The position numbers were made by a program, and so were the translations under genes. The notes under the pieces were generated by a model, which had not been told where the DNA came from, made no database searches, and worked only from the letters and a program-made list of their open reading frames with translations. DNA of 64,000 nucleotides from Candidatus Woesearchaeota archaeon (GTDB lineage: Archaea > Nanobdellota > Nanobdellia > Woesearchaeales > WJKL01), in assembly GCA_019322435.1 (NCBI GenBank), contig JAHWIR010000008.1, positions 1-64,000 of the forward strand, written 5' to 3'. Of the stretch, positions 15,756 to 24,304 are shown piece after piece (position 1 is the stretch's first letter; every line of letters begins with the position of its first letter).

Positions 15756-17819
15756 ATGTTATTAAAATCTGTTAAGCTAGAGAATATTAGGAGTTATCTA
15801 AATAGTGAGATCAGTTTTGAAGACGGCAGTACGTTGTTATCAGGAGATATTGGCTGCGGAAAGAGTTCTATATTGTTGGCAATTGAGTTTGCTTTGTTTG
15901 GGATAAGAGGAAAAAGGCTGAGTGGAGAAAGTCTGCTGCGTAATGGAAAGAGTGAAGGCAGTGTGGAACTGAAGTTTGTAGTTGATAGGAAGGAAATCAT
16001 TGTCAAGAGGAAGATTAAAAAAAGCAAGGATAAGATTGGACAGGCTGCTGGTTATATAATAAAAGACGGGATAAAGAAAGAAGCTACAGCTGTTGAGCTG
16101 AAATCAGATATTATTTCTTTATTAGGATATCCAAAAGAGCTTGTGAGCAAGACAAAGAATTTAGTTTATAGATATACAGTTTATACTCCGCAGGAAGAGA
16201 TGAAAGAGATTCTTGTTGAGGATGCTGAGCTAAGGCTGGATACTCTGAGAAAAGTGTTTGGGATTGACAGATACAAGAGGATAGCTGAGAACTGCATTGT
16301 TATTACAAGGAATATTAAGGATAAGAGAAAGGAATTAGAAGGAAGGATCAGCGGGTTAGAAGAGAACAAGCAGCAGAGAGAGGATGCAAAGAAAGAAGTT
16401 GCAGAGTTGGAAGGCAAAAAAGAAGAATTGATGCCAAAGCTGGAGCAAGCCAAGAAAGAGGTTATTGAGAGGAAAGAAAGTATTGAAAGGGTTGAAGAGA
16501 AGATCAAGGAGTTGACTTCATTAAAACAGCAGAGGAATTTGGCTGAGGTTGAGGAGAGGAACAAGCATGAGCTGTTTAAGAACATCAAGATTGAGGTAGA
16601 AGAGATTGAGAAAAGAGTTAGTGAGTTAAAGAAAGAGATTGCTGAAAAAGATGAATTTGATGCTGAAGAGCTTAATAGAAAGATTAGTGCAAAGGAGAAT
16701 GAGCTTATTGCTGTTGAAAAAGTACTTAGAGAAGTGGATAGTGCACTGCATGAGTTTAAGGTAAAGAAGAAACAGGCAGAAGAGATTAAGCTGAAGATAT
16801 TGAAGATAAGCAAATGTCCAATGTGCGAGCAGGTGGTTGAAAAAGAGCACAAGGATTTTATTATGAGAAGAGAGAACGATAGGATTTATGACTGCGATAA
16901 AGGGATTGAAAGATATTTTGAAAAAGAAAAAGAGGATGAAGCCAAGCTGGCTGGATTAAGGAGGGAGTTAGAGGAATTAAAGAATGTCATAAGCGAGTTT
17001 TCTGTTGTTGAATTGAAGAAAAAAGAAGTTATTGAAAGAGGAAAGAGGAAAGAGGATTTACTGTTAAAACAGCAGGAGATTAAGAAGTTAATAGGAGAGA
17101 TGTATGCAAATAAAAATGAATTGGATAAAAATATCTTAGAGTTAAAAGGGATTGAAGAAGAATATAATAAATTAAAGATTAAAGTTGATGAAGCAATTGA
17201 AGCTGAGAGGAAAATAGAGCTGGATAAGGTTGGTGTTGAGAAAGAGATGGAAGGGATAAAAAGAACATTAAAGATTATTGAACAAGAGATTGATGTCAAG
17301 AAGAAGGCAAAGGAAATGCTGAGACATCTTGGAGAGTTATTGCAGTGGCTTGAGGGGGGTTTTTTGAAGCTTACTTCAACAATGGAGAAGCAGGTTATGC
17401 TGAATGTGCATGCAGAGTTTAATGAATTATTCAAGAGATGGTTTAATGTGCTTATGGAAGATGAGACAATCAATATAAGATTAGATGATAGCTTTAGTCC
17501 TGTTATTGAGCAGAATGGTTATGAGATTTCTATTGAGAATCTAAGCGGCGGGGAAAGGACTTCTGCTGCGCTTGCTTATAGGCTGGCTTTGAACAAGGTT
17601 GTCAATGATCTGATGGAAATAAAGACAAAGGATTTGATAATATTGGATGAGCCGACTGATGGCTTTAGTTCTGAGCAGCTTGATAAAGTAAGGGAAGTGC
17701 TGGAGCAGATTGGAGTGAAGCAGACAATAATTGTCTCTCATGAAAGCAAGATAGAAAGTTTTGTTGACAATGTGGTTAAAGTAAGCAAGAATGAGCATGT
17801 GAGTGAAGTTAGTTCTTAA
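15756..17819 (+). CDS. rad50: Rad50-type SMC ATPase
   Basis: 687 residues with the head split by a coiled coil: Walker A GDIGCGKSS (about 30-38), long charged heptad-rich coils, a zinc hook CPMC (about 354-357), the ABC signature NLSGGERTS (about 594) and Walker B LIILDEPTDGF (about 627-637). It would act with Mre11 in double-strand break processing, dimerising through the hook. It is shorter than typical archaeal Rad50 (about 850-900), because the coils are shortened. No Mre11, HerA or NurA gene is next to it in this window. The name rests on the hook plus head; a related SbcC-like role is possible. Confidence 0.9.
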   Translation: MLLKSVKLENIRSYLNSEISFEDGSTLLSGDIGCGKSSILLAIEFALFGIRGKRLSGESLLRNGKSEGSVELKFVVDRKEIIVKRKIKKSKDKIGQAAGYIIKDGIKKEATAVELKSDIISLLGYPKELVSKTKNLVYRYTVYTPQEEMKEILVEDAELRLDTLRKVFGIDRYKRIAENCIVITRNIKDKRKELEGRISGLEENKQQREDAKKEVAELEGKKEELMPKLEQAKKEVIERKESIERVEEKIKELTSLKQQRNLAEVEERNKHELFKNIKIEVEEIEKRVSELKKEIAEKDEFDAEELNRKISAKENELIAVEKVLREVDSALHEFKVKKKQAEEIKLKILKISKCPMCEQVVEKEHKDFIMRRENDRIYDCDKGIERYFEKEKEDEAKLAGLRRELEELKNVISEFSVVELKKKEVIERGKRKEDLLLKQQEIKKLIGEMYANKNELDKNILELKGIEEEYNKLKIKVDEAIEAERKIELDKVGVEKEMEGIKRTLKIIEQEIDVKKKAKEMLRHLGELLQWLEGGFLKLTSTMEKQVMLNVHAEFNELFKRWFNVLMEDETINIRLDDSFSPVIEQNGYEISIENLSGGERTSAALAYRLALNKVVNDLMEIKTKDLIILDEPTDGFSSEQLDKVREVLEQIGVKQTIIVSHESKIESFVDNVVKVSKNEHVSEVSS

Positions 17820-17838
17820 AATTTTTTAGAAATTAAAA

Positions 17839-17913
17839 GGTGGTGCTGGCACCTTGAGCTGGCCAATGCTCAGGTTTTGCAGACCACCACCCCTCACTAC
17901 TATATATAGTAGT
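17839..17913 (+). ncRNA. Candidate structured RNA or rad50 3' structure
   Basis: GGTGGT (17839-17844) can pair with ACCACC (17883-17888). Inside lie GGTG-CTGG-CACC and TGAGC/GCTCA hairpins. A perfect 18-bp palindrome (17896-17913) and a T-rich tract follow. Strand is uncertain. No RNA family is recognised. Confidence 0.35.
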
Positions 17914-18006
17914 TGAAGTATTTAATCTTTTCTTTTTGTTAATGATTACTAATAGGTAGTAAAAAACGAAAGGTTTATAAAGAAAATATCATACTATTGA
18001 AATATA

Positions 18007-18531
18007 ATGACTGAAGAAATAACAACATTTGAGAAAATAGTGGATATAACATATGTTTGTTTATGTAGTGCTTTTATTCCTGCTTTAATAGCTATTGGTT
18101 TACTTGCGGGTCCTTCTCATAAAGAGATGGAGAGGGAAAGGGCAAGGCTTTATCAAGAATCATTAACTCCTGTTGTAGCAACTGTGTTAGAAGAATCTTA
18201 TCAAAATACTCTTTCTAAAGTTCCTGAATATGATGGATGGGTAAGTCATTCTAATGAAACAGTAAAATTAGAGTCAAAGTATACTCTTAAATGCAAAAGA
18301 GATGATAATGGAAAGATTATAGCTGTGTCTGTTGTTGATGGAGAAAGCGTTAAAAAAGAATCTATAGATAGGTTAGTTAATAAGGGTTCTAGAATTAGTT
18401 TTCCTGCAGGAAATCACTACCAACAGTCAATCCCTTTAAGGGAGTTTTATCATCCTGATGAAACTTATTTTAAGGAAGGTACTTGTGCAGGAACTAAAAG
18501 AGCAGATAGAATTACTGTTTTGAATAAGTAA
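18007..18531 (+). CDS. Single-pass membrane protein of unknown function
   Basis: 174 residues: a transmembrane segment at about 15-36 (ITYVCLCSAFIPALIAIGLL) followed by a charged helix and a soluble domain with alternating strands. It is likely anchored at its N-terminus. A TATA box GGTTTATAAAG near 17971-17981 lies about 30 bases upstream, so the transcript is probably leaderless. No family is recognised and no partner gene is obvious. Confidence 0.75.
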   Translation: MTEEITTFEKIVDITYVCLCSAFIPALIAIGLLAGPSHKEMERERARLYQESLTPVVATVLEESYQNTLSKVPEYDGWVSHSNETVKLESKYTLKCKRDDNGKIIAVSVVDGESVKKESIDRLVNKGSRISFPAGNHYQQSIPLREFYHPDETYFKEGTCAGTKRADRITVLNK

Positions 18532-18605
18532 GCATCATATTTAATTCTTACAAAAACTTTATATATAAGTAAAGGACAATTAGAGTATTGATTTGAGGTG
18601 TGAAG

Positions 18606-20024
18606 ATGAAAAAGATAATTATACTATTAATGGCGCTTTTATTGAGTTTGGTTGCTGTTTCTGCTGAGGATTTTGAGTTTGAGTTGAGTGAGATAAGGGC
18701 TGAGATTGATTCTGGAGAGAATGCGCAGTATCTGCTTATTATAACAAACAATATGAATTCAATCAAGGAATTTAGAGTGTACTCTCCTGATATTGAATGG
18801 GATGTTCCTACTGAAGATATCAAAGCGTATCCTAAAGGAGACACTAGCCATAAGCTGATCATCACACCTTCAAAATATGTTGAGCCTGGAAAGATATACG
18901 GCGTCAAGATCAATGTAAAGGATCTGAGTACAGATGAAGTTGCTTATACAGGCATTGCGCAGGTCAATGTAAGGAGCAGTGATAAGGCTATCAGTGCTTA
19001 CAGGCCTTCAATAAGGGTTACAGTTGATATGCTTACAACTGTTGATCCAAGCAAGGCAGTCAATGTCAAGGTCAGGCTTGAAAACCAGAATCTGCTGGAT
19101 TTATCTGATTTGTTATTGAAGATTTCAAGTGATGCTTCTGGGTTTGAGACAGAGCAGGAAGTCAAGTTGATCCCGCTTGGGAAAAAGATTGTTGAATTCA
19201 ATTATGATATTGATCCATTACAACAGCCAGGAGAATACAAGCTTATTTTTGAGCTTTGGAAAGAGGGAGAGGCTGTCGAGAGGGTTGTAAAGCCTATAAC
19301 AATAGCAGAGATAGGCTCTGCTTTTAAAGAAGATGAGACAGTAAGCGATTTCCTATTCAAGAAAAGGATTACAAAAACAGTGACAAGCATCTCAAATATT
19401 GATTCTGTTGAGATAATAAAGATACCTACCACAATAATCAACAACATATTCACTTCTGTCAATCTTGATGCAAGCACAGAAAAAGAAGACGGGCAAAGGT
19501 ATATTGTCATTGATGTGCCATTAAAACCAGGAGAAAGCAAAGAGGTTGTAATAACTACTAATTACAGGATAATAATGTATTTGATAATCTTGGGAGCTAT
19601 ACTGCTTTTTATCTATTACAGATACAGAAGCCCATTGACAATCAGGAAAACTGTTTCTGATGTCGGCACAAAAGAAGGAGGCATATCAGAGATGAAAGTG
19701 ACTCTTGGCTTGACAAGCAATGCCAAGAAAACAATCAAGAAAGCGACTATAACTGATTATGTGCCGAATATTGCCCATATTGCAAAAGAGTTTGGAGAAG
19801 GGACATTGAGGCCTAGCAGAGCCTTTAGGCACAAGACAAAAGGAATGGTCATGAAGTGGGATATAGAAGACATTGCTCCTGGAGAGGACAGGCTGATCAG
19901 CTATACAATCAAGTCAAAGCTGAGCATTATAGGAAAATTCAGCATACCTAGGGCAAAAGTGAGCTTCAAGAGAAAGGGGAAGACTATAACTGGTTATTCT
20001 AATCTAACAGGGGTAAGCACTTAA
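18606..20024 (+). CDS. Exported, C-terminally anchored protein with Ig-like domains
   Basis: I chose ATG 18606 over the in-frame GTG at 18600 because GAGGTG lies at proper spacing. A signal peptide (MKKIIILLMALLLSLVAVSA) is followed by beta-rich repeats of the NEW3/CARDB type (terms such as NNMNSIKEFRVYSPDIEW and LENQNLLDLSDLLLKIS), a transmembrane segment around residue 325-345 (IIMYLIILGAILLFIYY) and a soluble C-terminal beta domain ending KRKGKTITGYSNL. It is probably an envelope protein. No enzymatic motif was seen. Confidence 0.8.
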   Translation: MKKIIILLMALLLSLVAVSAEDFEFELSEIRAEIDSGENAQYLLIITNNMNSIKEFRVYSPDIEWDVPTEDIKAYPKGDTSHKLIITPSKYVEPGKIYGVKINVKDLSTDEVAYTGIAQVNVRSSDKAISAYRPSIRVTVDMLTTVDPSKAVNVKVRLENQNLLDLSDLLLKISSDASGFETEQEVKLIPLGKKIVEFNYDIDPLQQPGEYKLIFELWKEGEAVERVVKPITIAEIGSAFKEDETVSDFLFKKRITKTVTSISNIDSVEIIKIPTTIINNIFTSVNLDASTEKEDGQRYIVIDVPLKPGESKEVVITTNYRIIMYLIILGAILLFIYYRYRSPLTIRKTVSDVGTKEGGISEMKVTLGLTSNAKKTIKKATITDYVPNIAHIAKEFGEGTLRPSRAFRHKTKGMVMKWDIEDIAPGEDRLISYTIKSKLSIIGKFSIPRAKVSFKRKGKTITGYSNLTGVST

Positions 20025-20035
20025 ATAATTTCCAA

Positions 20036-20052
20036 AACTTTTTTATATATAG
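20036..20052 (+). promoter_or_regulatory. TATA box of tRNA-Tyr
   Basis: A TTTTTATATATAG-like stretch is centred about 27 bases before the first base of tRNA-Tyr, the expected archaeal spacing. Confidence 0.6.
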
Positions 20053-20071
20053 TATTTTACTTGTTCTATAG

Positions 20072-20199
20072 CCCCGCTTAGCTTAGTGGTAGAGCACTCG
20101 GCTGTAGATGAATTCACTCATTGACTATGCATTTTTTGCTTGGATGATAATGAGTCAGCCAATACCGAGGGATCGCTGGTTCAAATCCGGCAGCGGGGA
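20072..20199 (+). tRNA. tRNA-Tyr(GTA) with an intron
   Basis: The acceptor CCCCGCT pairs with AGCGGGG, leaving A73; C1-G72 is the archaeal tRNA-Tyr identity pair. D arm GCTT/GAGC, anticodon stem CTCGG/CCGAG, anticodon GTA at 20104-20106, T arm GCTGG-TTCAAAT-CCGGC. An intron of about 56 bases (20108-20163) sits between positions 37 and 38. Mature length is about 72 bases. Confidence 0.93.
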
Positions 20200-20300
20200 T
20201 TTTTTTCATTAAAAGGGCTCAAATAGCTGATTTTCAGAAACCTTTATATATTAAGAAAAAATCAAAGCCCTATGCCTAATTCATCTTTCTATAGTCTAAA

Positions 20301-20340
20301 GAAGCTTAAATAAGCTTCACATTTATCTATAGGTAGATAA
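20301..20340 (+). other. Two adjacent perfect hairpins between tRNA genes
   Basis: GAAGCTT-AAAT-AAGCTTC (20301-20318 in full palindrome) and TTATCTA-TAGG-TAGATAA (20323-20340) are both perfectly paired and lie just upstream of tRNA-Asp. They may end a transcript or be recognition sites; the strand is not determined. Confidence 0.4.
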
Positions 20341-20360
20341 TAGGCTCTTAATAAATAAAT

Positions 20361-20512
20361 GCCCTGGTAGTGTAGCTCGGCCTAGCACGAAGCCCTGTCG
20401 TGATGGTTAAAATCCTTATAAGGGTTTTATGCTTCGCAAAAAGGCTTCAACTCGGGTTCAAATTGGGTTAAAGGTGGAAACGCCTTTGGCTTTGAAAGTC
20501 CCGACCAGGGCG
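20361..20512 (+). tRNA. tRNA-Asp(GTC) with two introns
   Basis: Acceptor GCCCTGG/CCAGGGC with G73; D stem GTGT/GCAC; anticodon stem AAGCC/GGCTT; anticodon GTC at 20397-20399. Intron 1 (20401-20441) lies at 37/38. A second intron (about 20463-20498) splits the T loop: stem TCGGG, TTCAAA, insert, T, CCCGA. Removing 20463-20498 restores a standard 7-base T loop; a TTCA/TGAA helix and 3-base bulges fit a bulge-helix-bulge. Mature length is 75 bases. Confidence 0.9.
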
Positions 20513-20514
20513 TA

Positions 20515-20609
20515 GGGCCGGTAGCTCAGCCTGGTAGAGCACTTGACTTTTAACCAGGGCAAAAAAGAAAGTCATCAAGTGGTCGCGAGTTCGAATCTCG
20601 TCCGGCCCA
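20515..20609 (+). tRNA. tRNA-Lys(TTT) with an intron
   Basis: Acceptor GGGCCGG/CCGGCCC with A73; D arm GCTC/GAGC; anticodon stem CTTGA/TCAAG; anticodon TTT at 20549-20551; T arm GCGAG-TTCGAAT-CTCGT. The 21-base intron is 20553-20573. Its bulge-helix-bulge is clean: helix CTTT with AAAG, bulges TAA and TCA, cuts at 37/38. It begins only 2 bases after tRNA-Asp, so both are likely co-transcribed. Confidence 0.95.
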
Positions 20610-20625
20610 CATTCATATTCACTTT

Positions 20626-20700
20626 CGAGCAATGCGAGAAAGCTCGTGTCGGAGGTGTCGGAACCGAAGGTTCTGACGTGGGGAACCTCTCCGGCCCACA
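20626..20700 (+). ncRNA. Candidate structured RNA between tRNA-Lys and rpoH
   Basis: Hairpin CGAGC/GCTCG (20626-20646) is followed by a 7-bp stem GTCGGAG/CTCCGGC (20648-20654 with 20689-20695) that encloses a 9-bp stem with GAA loop (20657-20665 with 20669-20677). It ends in CCCACA. The final TCCGGCCCACATT repeats the 3' end of tRNA-Lys. An H/ACA-like guide RNA is possible but pocket-to-ACA spacing is not standard. Confidence 0.45.
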
Positions 20701-20720
20701 TTTTATTTCGGATAGGCAAA

Positions 20721-20972
20721 ATGGCAAAGAGAAAAAAGAAAATAGTAATAAAGAAGCATATTCTCATCCCAAAACATGTTAAATTGTCTGAGAAGGAGAA
20801 GAAAGAGCTATTTCAGAAGTACAATATTTCTTTGAAAGAGCTGCCTAAGATCAAGAAAGATGACCCTGCTATTTTTAGCTTGACTGTCAAGGAAGGGGAT
20901 ATAATCAAGATCATAAGGCAAAGCCCAACTGCAGGGGAAGTTGAATTTTACAGGGGAGTTGTAAGTGAATAG
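20721..20972 (+). CDS. rpoH: RNA polymerase subunit H (Rpb5 C-terminal domain)
   Basis: 83 residues from ATG 20721, MAKRKKKIVIKKHILIPKHVKLSEKEK, with the family motifs LPKIKKDDPAIF and IIRQSPTAGEVEFYRGVV. An in-frame GTG further upstream would add an extension translated from the structured RNA and is not used by the family. It sits at the jaw of the archaeal RNA polymerase. It overlaps rpoB'' by 8 bases and heads the polymerase operon. Confidence 0.96.
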   Translation: MAKRKKKIVIKKHILIPKHVKLSEKEKKELFQKYNISLKELPKIKKDDPAIFSLTVKEGDIIKIIRQSPTAGEVEFYRGVVSE

Positions 20973-22452
20973 ATACCAAATATTGATAAAGAAGTATTTT
21001 GAAGAGCAGAGTTTTGTTGATTCTACTATTGAATCATTCAATAATTTTATAGAGCATGAGCTTCAGAAGATTGTTGATGACAACAAGGAAGTTGAGCCTA
21101 CTATAATCCCGCCTGATGTTGATGAATTCAAGATAAGGTTTGACAAGATATGGGTTACAAAGCCAGAGATAACTGAAGCTGACGGCAGCAAGAGGGCAAT
21201 ATATCCGACTGAAGCAAGGCTTAGGAAGATATCTTATTCTGCTCCGATGTATATTGAAGTTTCAGCTCATATCAATGGTGTGCAAAGAGAGAGTTTTACA
21301 ACAATGATAGGGAATATCCCAATCATGCTGAAGAGCAAGTTCTGCCACTTGAATGGATTGAACAGGGAAGAACTTATTGAGAGGGGAGAGGACCCTGATG
21401 ATCCTGGCGGATATTTTATCATCAATGGGACTGAAAAGGTGCTGATCAATGTAGAGGATCTTGCTGCAAACAAGCTGCTTGTGGAGAAAGCATCTACTGG
21501 GCCAAGCGAGTATGTGGGCAAGATGTTTTCTGAGAGAGGGGCTTTTAAGATCCCCCATATATTTGAGAAATCAAAGAGCGGGGCAATATACCTGTCATTC
21601 ACAAGAGTAAAAAGAGTTCCGATAATCATGGTTATCAAAGCTTTAGGGTTATTGAAAGATGAAGAGATAATGAAGGCTGTTTCTGAGGACAAGCAATATG
21701 ATGATGTGCTTGTAAACCTGTTTGACTATACTGACATCAAATCTGAAGAAGATGCAATGGACAGGATTGCTAAGAAGATAGGGATAACCCAGGCAAGGGA
21801 AATAAGACTGGAGAGGATGAATGAGATAGTTGACAAGTATCTGATGCCTCATCTTGGAGTTGAAAAAGAAGACAGGCTGTTCAAAGCATATAACTTATGC
21901 AAGATGATAAAGAAGTTTGTTGATGTTTCTAACAGAGTATTGCCAACAGATGACAAAGACCATTATATGAACAAGAAATTGAAATTAAGCGGGGATCTGC
22001 TGTCTGATCTGGTAAGGATGAATCTTAAGGTGTTGATTGGGGACTTGCTGTATAATTTCCAGAGGATTGTCAAGAGGGGGAAGTTCCCGTCAATCAAGGT
22101 TATTATAAGAGAGAAACTGCTTACTTCAAGGATCTACAGCGCAATGGCAACAGGAAGCTGGGTTGGCGGCAGAAAGGGAATAAGCCAGAGAATCCAAAGA
22201 CTGAATTTCCTGGATACAATGAGCCATCTGCAGAGAGTTGTAAGCCCGCTGTCTGCTTCGCAGGAGAATTTTGAAGCCAGAGAACTGCATGCTACTCATC
22301 TTGGAAGATTATGCCCGATTGAAACGCCTGAAGGAACCAATATCGGACTGAGAAAGAATCTTGCATTGTTGTGCAAGACATCCCATGACTCTGATGAAGA
22401 GGAGTTATTGAAGCATATCAAGAATCTGGGAGCAAATCTTATCACAAAATGA
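20965..22452 (+). CDS. rpoB2: RNA polymerase subunit B''
   Basis: 495 residues starting at GTG 20965 after GGGGAG. It is the N-terminal half of the beta-type subunit: MIGNIPIMLKSKFCHLNG, GGYFIINGTEKVL, and ending in the fork region RVVSPLSASQENFEARELHATHLGRLCPIETPEGTNIGL. The B subunit is split here, as in many euryarchaea; its stop overlaps the rpoB' start (ATGA). Together with B' it forms one wall of the active-site cleft. Confidence 0.97.
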   Translation: MNRYQILIKKYFEEQSFVDSTIESFNNFIEHELQKIVDDNKEVEPTIIPPDVDEFKIRFDKIWVTKPEITEADGSKRAIYPTEARLRKISYSAPMYIEVSAHINGVQRESFTTMIGNIPIMLKSKFCHLNGLNREELIERGEDPDDPGGYFIINGTEKVLINVEDLAANKLLVEKASTGPSEYVGKMFSERGAFKIPHIFEKSKSGAIYLSFTRVKRVPIIMVIKALGLLKDEEIMKAVSEDKQYDDVLVNLFDYTDIKSEEDAMDRIAKKIGITQAREIRLERMNEIVDKYLMPHLGVEKEDRLFKAYNLCKMIKKFVDVSNRVLPTDDKDHYMNKKLKLSGDLLSDLVRMNLKVLIGDLLYNFQRIVKRGKFPSIKVIIREKLLTSRIYSAMATGSWVGGRKGISQRIQRLNFLDTMSHLQRVVSPLSASQENFEARELHATHLGRLCPIETPEGTNIGLRKNLALLCKTSHDSDEEELLKHIKNLGANLITK

Positions 22453-24257
22453 CAATAACTGAACTTTATTTGAATGGAAAATATGTAGGAGGGGTTGAAG
22501 ACCCTGTTTTGTTTATTGAGCAGTTCAAGAGCGAGAGAAGAAAAGGGAATGTTTCAGCTAATAATAATATCTATTATGATGATAAATCAAATATAATCAA
22601 GATTGAGGGCGGCAAAGGAAGAGCAAGAAGGCCGCTGATCATAGTAAAAGATGGGATTCCAATGCTGACTGAGAAGCATGTCAAGCAGCTGGAGCAGGGA
22701 GAGATCTCCTGGAGCGACCTCATGCACCAGGGTGTTATCGAGTTCTTGGATGCGAGTGAAGAAGAAAATGCTCTTATTGCTTTTTCTGAAAAAGAATTGA
22801 GAACAGAGCATACTCATCTAGAATTAACTCCAATGGATATGTTTGGATTATGCACTTCACTAGTGCCTTTTGCAAATCATACTCCTACTCCAAGGGTCAA
22901 TATGGGAAGCAAGAACCAGAAGCAGGCTCTTGGATTTTATGCTGCAAACTATCTTGTAAGGATGGATATGGATGTTAATTTGCTGCACAGCCCGCAGGTG
23001 CCTGTTGTCAAGACAATGATGCATGATATCTATGGAGATGAGCATCATCCTAGCGGGCAGAATATAATTGTTGCTGTGATGAGCTATGATGGTTATAATA
23101 TGGAGGATGCTATTGTTGTCAACAAAAGTTCAATTGACAGGGGCTTTGGCAGGAGCAGCTATTACAGGCCAAGCATTGCTGAAGAGCTGAGATATTCAGG
23201 AGGACTGGTGGATGATATCAGCATTCCAGACAAAGATGTCAAAGGATATAAAACCGAGCATGATTATAGATTACTGGAAAAGGATGGAATTATCTATCCT
23301 GAAGCAAAGATTGCAGAAGGAGATGTCATCATCGGAAAGACCTCTCCGCCAAGATTCTTGAGCAGCCTGGATGAATATAACTTAGCTGCTGCAACAAGAA
23401 GGGAGAGCTCTGTATCTGTAAGCCACGGAGAGCAGGGAGTCATTGATTTTGTCCTGATAACTGAAAATGAGGAAGGAAACAAGTTAGTGCAGGTTAGAGT
23501 TAGGGACCAAAGAATTCCGGAGATTGGAGACAAGTTCACTTCAAGGCACGGGCAGAAAGGAGTCATTGGACTGATTGTCCCTTCATCTGACATGCCGTTC
23601 AGTGCAGATGGTATAACTCCTGATCTGATCTTCAGCCCTCATGGTATTCCTTCTCGTATGACAATTTCCCATATGATTGAATTGCTAGGTGGAAAAGTAG
23701 GAGCATTAGGCGGAAGGTATATTGACGGAACTTCTTTCCATTCTGAGAAAGAAGAAGATCTGAGAAAGGAATTGCTTGCATTTGGATTTAGAGAAGATGG
23801 TGTTGAAACATTATATAATGGAAGGACAGGAGAGATGTACAAGGCCAAGATATTTATTGGAAATATGTATTATCTGAAACTGAAACACATGGTTGCTAAC
23901 AAGATCCATGCAAGAGCAAGAGGTCCTATACAGCTGCTTACAAGGCAGCCGACAGAAGGAAGAGCAAAAGAAGGAGGATTGAGATTAGGAGAGATGGAGA
24001 AGGATACTTTTGTAGCGCACGGAGCTTCGCTGTTATTGAAAGAAAGGTTTGATGCAGACAAGACAATGGTGCCGGTGTGCGAGCAGTGCGGATTGATTGC
24101 AATCTATGATAGTCATAAGAACAAAAGCTATTGCCCGATATGCGGGGATAATGTAGAGGTAACAAATGTTGAGATGAGCTATGCATTCAAGCTGATATTG
24201 GATGAGTTCAAATCATTGTGCGTGTATCCTAAATTGGGGCTTGCTTATAAATATTAA
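22449..24257 (+). CDS. rpoB1: RNA polymerase subunit B'
   Basis: 602 residues covering the C-terminal half of the beta-type subunit: the hybrid-binding region with GYNMEDAIVVNKSSIDRG, GDKFTSRHGQKGVIG, and the clamp zinc site CEQCGLIAIYDSHKNKSYCPICG. Translation is coupled to rpoB'' through the 4-base overlap. A 47-base gap with a strong hairpin separates it from rpoA'. Confidence 0.97.
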   Translation: MTITELYLNGKYVGGVEDPVLFIEQFKSERRKGNVSANNNIYYDDKSNIIKIEGGKGRARRPLIIVKDGIPMLTEKHVKQLEQGEISWSDLMHQGVIEFLDASEEENALIAFSEKELRTEHTHLELTPMDMFGLCTSLVPFANHTPTPRVNMGSKNQKQALGFYAANYLVRMDMDVNLLHSPQVPVVKTMMHDIYGDEHHPSGQNIIVAVMSYDGYNMEDAIVVNKSSIDRGFGRSSYYRPSIAEELRYSGGLVDDISIPDKDVKGYKTEHDYRLLEKDGIIYPEAKIAEGDVIIGKTSPPRFLSSLDEYNLAAATRRESSVSVSHGEQGVIDFVLITENEEGNKLVQVRVRDQRIPEIGDKFTSRHGQKGVIGLIVPSSDMPFSADGITPDLIFSPHGIPSRMTISHMIELLGGKVGALGGRYIDGTSFHSEKEEDLRKELLAFGFREDGVETLYNGRTGEMYKAKIFIGNMYYLKLKHMVANKIHARARGPIQLLTRQPTEGRAKEGGLRLGEMEKDTFVAHGASLLLKERFDADKTMVPVCEQCGLIAIYDSHKNKSYCPICGDNVEVTNVEMSYAFKLILDEFKSLCVYPKLGLAYKY

Positions 24258-24262
24258 AACAA

Positions 24263-24281
24263 TGTTGGGCAAAGCCCAACA
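24263..24281 (+). repeat. Hairpin between rpoB' and rpoA'
   Basis: TGTTGGGC-AAA-GCCCAACA is a perfect 8-bp stem in the only sizeable gap inside the polymerase genes. The flanks AAACAATG and CAAG match those of the hairpin at 15671-15689. It may be an RNA processing or attenuation site. Confidence 0.5.
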
Positions 24282-24304
24282 AGGTTAAAAATAAATTTTT
24301 AACA

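Noticed and set aside
16181..17473. Long minus-strand frames opposite rad50
   Set aside because: Ser/Leu-rich shadows of Lys/Glu-rich coiled coils; no promoter or family.
20599..20704. att sites of an integrated element at tRNA-Lys
   Set aside because: The repeat is only 13 bases, the copies are 90 bases apart, and no integrase lies near; kept only as a weak alternative.
20646..20720. N-terminal extension of RpoH from an upstream GTG
   Set aside because: The extension would be translated from the structured RNA; the RpoH family starts at the MAKRKKK-type position.
20543..20782. Plus-strand frame across tRNA-Lys
   Set aside because: It covers the tRNA intron, tRNA 3' half and structured RNA; not a protein gene.
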